DNA of 64,000 nucleotides from Lamellibrachia columna (lineage: Eukaryota > Annelida > Polychaeta > Sabellida > Siboglinidae): NCBI GenBank assembly GCA_963662155.1, contig OY759263.1:15246194-15310193 (forward strand), in the 5' to 3' direction. Position numbers and translations under genes: made by a program. Positions 52,831 through 64,000 of the stretch are shown here, piece by piece; within the stretch, counting starts at the first letter, position 1; each line of letters begins with the position of its first letter. The notes under the pieces were generated by a model. That model saw nothing but the letters and a program-made list of their open reading frames with translations, was not told where the DNA came from and searched no databases.

Positions 52831-54469
52831 ATAATTAAAATGTGTTAGATATATGAGAAAACAATTACTACATTAGCGTTATATATTCAATACAAGTATA
52901 TGCAGAAGTGAGATTTAGCAAGTCATGGAAGGTAGCCAGTCGGGCTACCAACCTTGCAAAGTGAAGTAGCCCGACAGCTTCTTAGGTAGCCCACTAGCTA
53001 ATCAATACTTTGATGATAGAAAGTAAAATAGAATGTATGAACAACATCAACGACAAATAAAAAACATCAAAAACAAACAGTTTTGAAACATTTATTTTCA
53101 AGGCAGGATCAATACAATGCAATACATAATACTGAATAAAATACAGTATACAATTGTACACATGTGACAGGTTGTTTTGCTTTCATAACATGGTACACCA
53201 ACAGTCTACGCGAAAAGTCTCCAAGCGTAACAGGACATCAGGTTCTGTTTTGTTGATTTTTACAGGACCTGATTTTACCTTAGCCTAGAGAAACTTTAAC
53301 CAGGTTCCTGATTAATTCACCAGAAGTGCTCCGCGCACCATGTAGAAGATATATCTAACTATAATCGAGATAGCATATATTTTTATGCATGTTTGTATGT
53401 ATGTTTATATGTGGTTATACGTTTTCCTCCTAGACGGCTTGCATCTAGGGCACCAAGCTTTCAGGGATTAATCTACGACCCCACGAATGAAACTTATTTT
53501 TTCGAAATACCCCATCTATCAAGGATTCTTAGTGGTTTTTATGGTAAATCAAATGTTCGCTGCGTAAAACGTTAACTTCCAACAATCGCAGAAATACTTC
53601 GGTACGTAAACCGTTTGAGAGTATGTAATGTAGCGCCATATTGGTAATTTATAGTAATTATAGTAGAAAGCATGCACCCACGTATTGGCCCGAGGTTGCA
53701 GACCGAGGGTCAATACACAATAAAGGCAGTTGAAAGCAGATATTCTATTATACTACAAACAACACAAGTATCTATGGGTCTAAATTCACGCGACCTTCGA
53801 CATTTTGAACGTGCAACGAGTATTGCATCATATGCATGACATGGTTGTTTCTGGTAATACGTTCGAGCGCATTGATGGTATATTGGCCTGAGGTATTCGG
53901 TAAACATTGCTATCAAGACTGTCACGTATGAACTACCATGCATGTCCGTCCTGGGGTCGGGCATTTTTTTTAGTATATTATATAAAAGTGGCACCACGCG
54001 GCACCAAGACTATTAACATGGCCGGTTATTATTACAGTGTAGAATGACCATTCAGTTACATGTTGACTGTTGATGTGGTTGATTAAAAATACAATGAATG
54101 CTCCCTGTTGATATCTCTTTGGCTACAGTTTGGCAACATTTCTTGCAATGTCAAACGTGTCACAAACACACGATTTATGGTTAACATAAATGCGATACAG
54201 CCAGGACAACACTTCTGAGATGTTTATTAACATTCCGTTTATTTGTGTTGGGTCTAAAATATTGCAGCTCCGTAAATTTTTCGAGTTGCCATGCAGGCTA
54301 CTGTACTTACTGTAGTCAAAAACTGAAGTCGGCCGAAGCCATTTTTGGGCGCCATTGGCGACCACTAAATCTCACCCCTGTTATATGTGTATGTGTCTTA
54401 TAAAGCACTATGACAAGCCTGAATGTTGAAGGTGAAATTATTGGAACAAAGTGATAAAAGATTGTCAGT
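52831..54469. other. Intronic or upstream sequence, no gene assigned
   Basis: Small hairpins: gtagccagtcgggctac at 52932-52948, and gtattggcccgagg with its inverted ggtcaatac at 53680-53715. A minus-strand ATG frame from 54365 meets GTAAGT after 18 codons (near 54310) and could be a first exon, but no family evidence supports it. Confidence 0.3.
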
Positions 54470-54790
54470 ACGGCTTGCCATAGATATAGCCTATTATAGG
54501 TTGAACTCCGCCGGTTTCCTCGTATTGCGCGACATGGTTCAGACGTTCAATATTCGAAAGTTTTTCACTCAAAACAACTGTTTTAATAATTTACAGTGTA
54601 TAGATGAAGTAGCTGTTAGTGATTTGGTATATCCATCTCTTGCACAAAATGTTTCTTAAGATTTTTTTAAACGGCATATTCTATTAAGTAGGTTGAAAAC
54701 TACACCGACCAGTATACTGTCACGTGGCCAAGTCCAAGAACAAGACACGCGCCAGCAGACGCTCAATAATGTTTGGTAAGCATGCAGTCA
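54470..54790 (+). repeat. Inverted duplicate of 52060-52315 and 52719-52800
   Basis: Plus-strand copy including cacgtggccaag, agacgctcaataatg and the donor-like gtaagcatgca, which also follows the minus-strand exon candidate at 52719. The order of the two blocks differs between the copies. Confidence 0.65.
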
Positions 54791-55254
54791 TTTATCTGAA
54801 TTTTTTTATATTGAATGTCATAAAAGTGTTCCGTGTTATGTTATATATCAAAATATGTTTTGCTCAGACAATACTCGTTATTGTTGTAAACATAGGCTGT
54901 GGCGTCTCTAAACCGAGGTCAAGGTTCAAGCGAGATTACAACAGCTCTTCTTGAATTTAGGATTGGATTGAATTTGATGCCGGTAACTATACTTACCAGT
55001 ATTGGCGGACGACACAAATACTTTCAGATCATACACACAGACCCAGCTGCACACTACCGCAATCTTCCACAACAATGTAGGTTTGCGAGTCATGCTAATT
55101 TGGCATGAAAAAGTCGGGACACACTTTTTTAAATCAGCGTTTATGAATGGTGACGGTTGATTATTTGGTACCCAAATCATTCACTAGAGGCACAATATTG
55201 CCTCGATTATCCGAAATGTGGCGTCACACGCCGGAGTCGAACCAAACCGTAGAG
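54791..55254. other. Spacer with dispersed motif
   Basis: 55190-55240 carries cctcgattatccgaaatgtg and gccggagtcg, inverted relative to the motif at 15848-15905. No gene. Confidence 0.35.
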
Positions 55255-55385
55255 TAGGGTGGGGCAAAGGGCACACTTTTAGATGCAAACACAATTTGTC
55301 CTACTTACTTTCATTTCAGGCGGAAACGGTTAACACAGTCACATGTACATATATATTATATAAATAGTAGTGGGATTGTAACTAT

Positions 55386-55416
<31 letters not shown>

Positions 55417-56195
55417 AATTACATTTCAGTTGTGGTCCTACACTTCGACAAATTTCGTCATGTGGGGCAATGCGCACTCCTAGTTCACATTGTCCCAACT
55501 ACTGTATGTTATATGGAATGTCATCATCATTATATCCATGGTTAAATATTTTGCATTCCATTTATTCAAACATTGAGCAAATTAATGCACAACATCGATT
55601 TACATATATACCATAGTTAATTAGAGGTAATGTGCAAACAAACATTATTAAACAATTAGAAAGCCAGCGCATGAGCAGAGCTCCTGTGTATTAGCCAATT
55701 GTCATACGTGGGTGGTTCATTACACAAATAGTCGTGAACATGCCGTACATGTATTAAACGGGATTAATTTTTAAAGCAACCAATCCTCACAATGCCTCAC
55801 ATGGGGGTTCGCTTTGTTCCGCATTGAGCGGGTCATTGGAATTACAAAAAATAACGTATGCATATTATTGGTTGTATGAACCAATATCACCTAACACATC
55901 AAGATCTAGGAGGCTATGTAACGTCTTTGTTTAGTTAAAGTACCTATGCTACAGGATTGTTTAAAATAGTTGTTATAATATATAATAATTATTATAATAA
56001 TATGGGTAAAAAAATTCAAGTTTATATAACTTTCTTGGCGTAATGTTTCTGCTAAAATCGACCGTACCCAAATTGGTTTGGCATCATATTGTATCATTTG
56101 ATCGGAAGATTGCGCCAACAGAAGTGGCATCTGCCGAGATAGGTGGGGTGCGCTTTGCCTTCCGGGGTGGGGGGGTGTGCTTTGCCTCACACTAC
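55255..56195. mobile_element. MITE with GTGGGGCAAAG-type inverted ends (~940 bp)
   Basis: Left TAGGGTGGGGCAAAGGGCAC; right, inverted, TAGTGTGAGGCAAAGCACAC. No transposase. Ends starting TA...GGGGCAAA are common in Tc1/mariner-related MITEs of marine animals; exact family unknown. Confidence 0.6.
55386..55416. repeat. (CAA)n microsatellite
   Basis: Ten caa units inside the MITE. Confidence 0.95.
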
Positions 56196-57060
56196 TGTAT
56201 GCCAAAGCTAATAAATAGGGGTAATTATCGGGGATGGTTTTACTATTGGTATTTTGATAGTTGTATAACTATTGCAATGCCACTGTGTTAGCTTCATAAC
56301 TATCGCGATAGTATTGCAACAATATCACGAAATAATGAAAACAGTCCTAAACCGTTCTTGACAGGTGGCGCCACACTTGGGCCAACACGGTAACTACTTC
56401 TGTTATTTCGGCTGTAAACATTGACCAAACAACAATATATTTATTATGCTGAAACAAAATTAGATCGCTTGGATTAGCTGACTGTATTACATCTTCTGTC
56501 GACTTAACCAGATCTGAATGTTGCTTCTAAAAATATAAACAAATAGTTCATACTCCCGACCCATATCAGGCCCGTCATCGTCATGTGAAGAGCATGGTAC
56601 TACTAAACTCGTTTCCAGCCTCCTTCAAATGCGAGCTCCGCATAGCAATGTCAATATCCTGCAGAAATATCTTCGCTGAGCGTGGTCGTGGAAACCTGCC
56701 AGCGTACGACTGCAACCTGATGGTGTTACGCTGGACGAAAGATTACTACGCATGTGAATGTGAGACACTGCCACATGTGTTGGTGACCAGGCAAGTACCA
56801 CGGCCGTCGTAAGTATCGTCGCAGCATGAGAAATACCGACAGAGAACAACAACAACGAAGCGCCTTACATCGTTCAAGTCAAGCGTTCCGACGAGGGAGT
56901 TTTAGTATGTGTTATGTGCCGTCCAAATGGTGCCGGGTTAACAAAGTAGGTGGCTTGGTACAAAAATATTGTGAGGGACCTTTACCGAGTGCATGAAAGA
57001 CGAAGATCGAGACTTGTATTATTGATTATGGAGGTAATAACATACCTAAATGTTTATTCA
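56196..57060. other. Unassigned sequence
   Basis: A plus-strand open frame at 56585-56812 (75 codons, six Cys) overlaps a minus-strand frame and has no recognised family. ggtggcgccacacttgg at 56363-56379 resembles the dispersed motif at 15865. Confidence 0.3.
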
Positions 57061-57125
57061 ACTATGTTTGAGCGTAAGCATGCACGGATTATTGTCGACG
57101 ACGGCATATAAACATAGGCCCCTAA

Positions 57126-57212
57126 ACTACAGCGCATGGTGATATACTGGAAAACTACAGCGCATGGTGATATACTGGAAAACTACAGCGCATGGTGATA
57201 TACTGGAAAACG
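57126..57212. repeat. 28-bp tandem repeat, 3 units
   Basis: Three identical units of ctacagcgcatggtgatata plus ctggaaaa. Confidence 0.95.
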
Positions 57213-58045
57213 ATACAAGACAATGCAGCATAAAAACAGAGAGTACACAAATTATCTTGGTCATACAAAGAGTGACATTCAAATATTTCCACCAAATTAG
57301 TTACCAACGGTTCTAGAGATGTGAAAATGTGAATAGTCAGATCTTTTGAACTTTCGCAAACACTAATAAACAGTTTGCGCGTTTTGGCAACACTCAAGTC
57401 ACGATTAATCCGACGCATTACGTCCCATTCCATACTGAGCATAGTCAGATGAACCAATCTGTTCTGGTTTATTGTGGCTCGGTGCTCATCGTTACTCAGT
57501 ATCAGATATATGCGGAGCAATACCTCCACATTGGTAAAAACATCCCTGAGATTTTGTTCATGCTCTAGGTCACCTGTGAGAGTCTTTGCCACTAATCCAC
57601 TGAGCTGGATCATTCCCAATAGTGTCATCCAGATCCGATGACTAAAGTTTCTCAGCAGCCTGTCGCATCTCTGTTAGTTTCACGGTTTCCATCTCCGCCA
57701 AATTACTGAGAAATCCAAAGCGGTCACTGACGTCAGAGTACGCAGTGGCTCTCTTATCAATGACCGAAAACAGCACATCAAGGACGGCAATGTAGGCACC
57801 AACACGACAACTCTCGCCAAGACACAAATGGGCCTCTTCCGCTCACCCTAATCGGCTTGTATCGCCCGCGCGACCACGAAGTTGTATTACTCCACGCCTT
57901 CAAGTTTCACCCATCGCCATGGTGTGAATGTTTTTGGAAATGTGTGTGCGGTCGTGGGTAGTAGAGAGCGTCAGACAATCCTCGAACAATCACGTCCGTA
58001 GCGCGTTCAAACCACGTCCACCGCGTATGACATCCAACGTGAATC
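57155..58045 (-). pseudogene. hAT-like (ZMYM1/TTF-type) transposase fragment
   Basis: Minus-strand reading from 58045: GCHTRWTWFERATDVIVRGL, a gap, VGAYIAVLDVLFSVIDKRAT, YSDVSDRFGFLSNLAEMETV, a stop, NVEVLLRIYLILSNDEHRAT, QNRLVHLTMLSMEWDVMRRI. This is the C-terminal half of a TTF/ZMYM1-type hAT. The SERSF block with the catalytic Glu is deleted. The 28-bp tandem repeat overlaps its 3' end. Confidence 0.75.
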
Positions 58046-58063
58046 TGATCGCTATGAGTTACG

Positions 58064-58262
58064 AATGTATGTATGTATGTATGTTTGTATGTATGTATGT
58101 ATGTATGTATGTATGTATGTATGTATGTATGTATGTATGTATGTATGTATGTATGTATGTATGTTTGTATGTATGTATGTATGTTTGTTTGTATGTATGT
58201 ATGTATGTATGTATGTATACATGCATGCACTCACGCATGCATGCATGTATGTATGTATGTAT
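58064..58262. repeat. (GTAT)n microsatellite, ~200 bp
   Basis: About 45 gtat units with gttt variants and a tgca-rich interruption near 58220-58245. The Met-Tyr-Val-Cys and Ile-His-Thr-Tyr frames on the two strands are artefacts. Confidence 0.97.
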
Positions 58263-58442
58263 ATATTTTAAGGTTAAGCTCACAGGGGCAGTGCGTGAAT
58301 TTTTTGGACAACTGATTTACCTTTTGGATGGTCACCAATTGTGCGGTGTTTGCAGCAAAATGAGGATATACCGACAACTGTTTAATTTGAGAATGAAATA
58401 GACGGTTCAAATAGCTGTGGTAGAATTATTTGATTTTCAAAC

Positions 58443-59095
58443 AACAATAATAATAATAATAATTCTTTACATTGCTCAGTTTCCTTAAAAAGCTCAAAGT
58501 GCATTACATAAAAAGCATTAAATGAATATATACATAAATAATACATAAAACAAATACATATATAACTGTACTAAAAAACTAATACAGTTAATTTAAAGGT
58601 ACAGGAATGTTTTATGGCTTTCCTGAAAGACGCTGCTGGACTAGATATTCGAAACGACAAGCGCATTCCAGAGCGCGGGCGAAACAACATTACAGGAGCG
58701 ATTTCCATTACGCTTGAGTTTACTCATGGGTACCACAAGTAATTGTTGTTTGGCTGGTCGAGGTGAACGCGTGGCGGAGCGGCTATTCAACAAGCCAGCT
58801 AAATACCGTGGGGCCATGTCATGAAAACAACGATATACGAGCAGGAGAATCTTATACTCTGTCCTGCGGTAAACGGGGTGCTTACATGATAATCCTTGCT
58901 GCCATATTTTGCACATATTGTAATTTATGAACTAAGTTCTGTGGAAGGCCGGAGAGCAGCGCATTTCCGTAGTCTAATTTAGAAATAACAAATGCGTGCA
59001 CCAGTCTTAGTGACGTCTTGTGTAAGGCATCTTCTAATCCGGCTGATGTTGTGAAGCTGCAGGTACGTACCGCGACACACCGCGTTCACGTGGTT
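58443..59095 (-). pseudogene. L2-like non-LTR reverse transcriptase C-terminus with (TAA)n tail
   Basis: Minus-strand reading: LQLHNISRIRRCLTQDVTKT, SKLDYGNALLSGLPQNLVHK, YRRTEYKILLLVYRCFHDMA, PRYLAGLL, QQLLVVPMSKLKRNGNRSCN, PALWNAL. Then a 3' UTR with agcactttgagc-type sequence and a terminal (TTA)n at 58462-58443. Typical L2-group end. 5'-truncated, one frame break. Confidence 0.85.
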
Positions 59096-59136
59096 TTCCA
59101 TGGCCAAGGTGGAGTCGTATACAAGGAACTACAATG

Positions 59137-62601
<3,465 letters not shown>

Positions 62602-62956
62602 TAACATACCTTTTCATAGTAACTGCTCGTGAAGTGTTCTACTGTTTAAATTTTGTCTTAGTTGATAAAGAAAACATATGTTGGTTGTTAATGCTCCGCT
62701 GTTAACATATGTTTCGTCCCTTGGCACCGATGACGAGTCCCAACCTCTCGACATGCTGGCCGACTCCACGGGAAGTTCACACAACTGTGTGAGTAAATGG
62801 CAGGTGTCGAGTTATGCCAACGAGTGGGTGTCGAACATAGCTTTGCATTCCAGAGTAGTTAAATTGGTTTTGGAATGAACATGCCTATCTGTTATGTAAG
62901 TACTCATGTGTTTTGTATTTACAACACAACCCTGTATTTATGAAGGTACGTTTTAT

Positions 62957-63196
62957 TAAAACAATTGAGAAACTGAAATGTCAACACATTAAAAACCTTC
63001 TAGAAACTGAAGAACTTTAAAAGAATGACGTACGTTGAGAAGGTTGTACAATCATCATAACTGAAATGTACAAATGTAAAACAATTGAGAAACTGAAATG
63101 TCAACACATTAAAAACCTTCTAGAAACTGAAGAACTTTAAAAGAATGACGTACGTTGAGAAGGTTGTACAACCATCATAACTGAAATGTACACTGC
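62957..63196. repeat. 120-bp tandem duplication
   Basis: Two almost identical 120-bp units starting near aaaacaattgagaaactgaa (62961 and 63081), differing at only a few bases. Recent duplication, 116 bp from the PAN-like exon's stop. Confidence 0.93.
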
Positions 63197-63311
63197 GTAA
63201 TGCTTAACAAATTTGTGCAATGTGAAATTGCTGAATAAATCTTTCAGAAACTTTAAGATATAGTTGCTACTCCATTTGCTCTTCGCCTTCTTTGTGTGAC
63301 ACACGACTCGC

Positions 63312-63544
63312 TTAGCACGGCGTGACTGAATAGTGAGTATGTCCTTGTTTGTCAACCAAATTATTACGGTTGTATACATCATTGTAATGCAAATAGCAAA
63401 CATCATTGATGTAATCTAAACCGGAGCAGAAGTGAGGCATGTCCATGCACGTTTGCTTGCACTCTGCTAAGTTCAAAATGTAATTTTGTGGGTCCCCATC
63501 GGGATGACGTCTGTTTCCAATTTCCGTGAACATTCCAAGGCACT
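63312..63544 (-). CDS. PAN/Apple-like domain, last exon of a secreted-type gene (partial)
   Basis: Exon after a strong acceptor (tattttttctttgtag). It encodes ECLGMFTEIGNRRHPDG, LAECKQTCMDMPHFCSGLDY, NDVCYLHYNDVY and HTHYSVTPC-stop (TAA 63314-63312). Six cysteines in a roughly 75-residue span, with a central C-x3-C-x6-C cluster, fit a PAN/Apple fold (three disulfides, adhesion or ligand binding). Alternatively translation could begin at 63608 (MDAPLSEYIVQLVIII..., signal-peptide-like), giving a 98-residue secreted protein, but the pyrimidine tract and AG favour an intron there. Upstream exons lie beyond the window or are unrecognised. Confidence 0.55.
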
Positions 63545-64000
63545 CTACAAAGAAAAAATAAATAATAATGACTAGCTGTACAATGTATTCAGACAATGGC
63601 GCATCCATCCTGCCATCTAGTTAGCTGCAACTAAAGCGATCATATCAGGCAATACGCTAAAGACAGCTGGCATTTCAGAAGATCAAACGTGAGAGCGTAA
63701 CACATATATAGGACTACTTTAGAGAATAGTCATACACATTCAGAGGTGCTACTTGCACCGGTGAAGCATATTTTAATCGCTATTCATATTGCGTAAGTCG
63801 GTGAAAACAAATATCGTGTTGCTCGTGATTCAGCTTCTATTTCAGCTTGTCAATGCAACATCGTTCAGCATGGCATATCTTTGAGAGTTGCGTTTTTGTC
63901 TTCCTTTTCAAAATCTCGAAACTGCTTTCCTGTTTTGTCGCCAATACTTGCCTCCAGGGAACAGGACGTGACTGCTTGAATGTAACGGATAGAACCTTAG
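63545..64000. other. Upstream of PAN-like exon, nothing assigned
   Basis: Probably intron of the same gene; no further exon recognised. Confidence 0.3.

Noticed and set aside
54123..54365. First exon of the CA-related gene (ATG frame followed by GTAAGT)
   Set aside because: Three alternative ATGs give different short peptides, none signal-peptide-like, and no junction to exon A can be shown.
57907..58401. Open frames rich in Met-Tyr-Val-Cys or Ile-His-Thr-Tyr
   Set aside because: Translation of the (GTAT)n microsatellite.

Overview
This is a piece of metazoan nuclear genome, most likely from a marine invertebrate; lophotrochozoan is my guess and I cannot prove it. The evidence is spliced genes with canonical GT..AG introns, long AT-rich introns, abundant non-LTR retrotransposons (CR1-like with an esterase ORF1, L2-like, RTE-like), several hAT DNA transposons with terminal inverted repeats (TIRs) and 8-bp target duplications (TSDs), TTAA-target transposons and many simple repeats. 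No operons, rRNA, tRNA or CRISPR arrays were seen.

Two host genes could be rebuilt from exon phases, both on the minus strand. (1) A two-exon gene for a COA3-like cytochrome c oxidase assembly factor (17031-19934, 87 aa). (2) An alpha-carbonic-anhydrase-fold gene with six visible exons (22480-51769). All three zinc-ligand histidine positions in it are substituted, so it is a carbonic anhydrase-related protein rather than an enzyme. A third, partial host gene is suggested by a six-cysteine PAN/Apple-like last exon at 63312-63544.

Layout. 1-3600: AT-rich sequence with dispersed repeats. 3630-8228: CR1-like element whose reverse transcriptase is split by a 459-bp miniature LTR retrotransposon with identical LTRs. 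8713-11639: decayed hAT element with GTACTTG-type subterminal repeats. 11640-12770: dispersed repeat carrying a 45-bp minisatellite that is absent from its sister copy at 1540-2130. 12770-16500: foldback and inverted-repeat elements. 16500-20000: COA3-like gene. 20000-51800: the carbonic anhydrase-related gene. Its intron between exons B and C (29185-51047) holds a nested transposon pile: a CR1 copy split by two DNA transposons, which are themselves split by a hAT, a truncated CR1 and a MITE, followed by a nearly intact hAT with an intron-containing transposase. 51800-57000: intronic or upstream sequence with an inverted duplication and a MITE. 57000-61800: hAT, L2-like and CR1 remnants on the minus strand, including a (TA)n tract expanded inside reverse-transcriptase codons. 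61800-64000: microsatellites, a 120-bp tandem duplication and the PAN-like exon.

Most of the window is therefore a record of transposition. Target duplications, empty sites and interrupted reading frames let the order of insertion be read directly.
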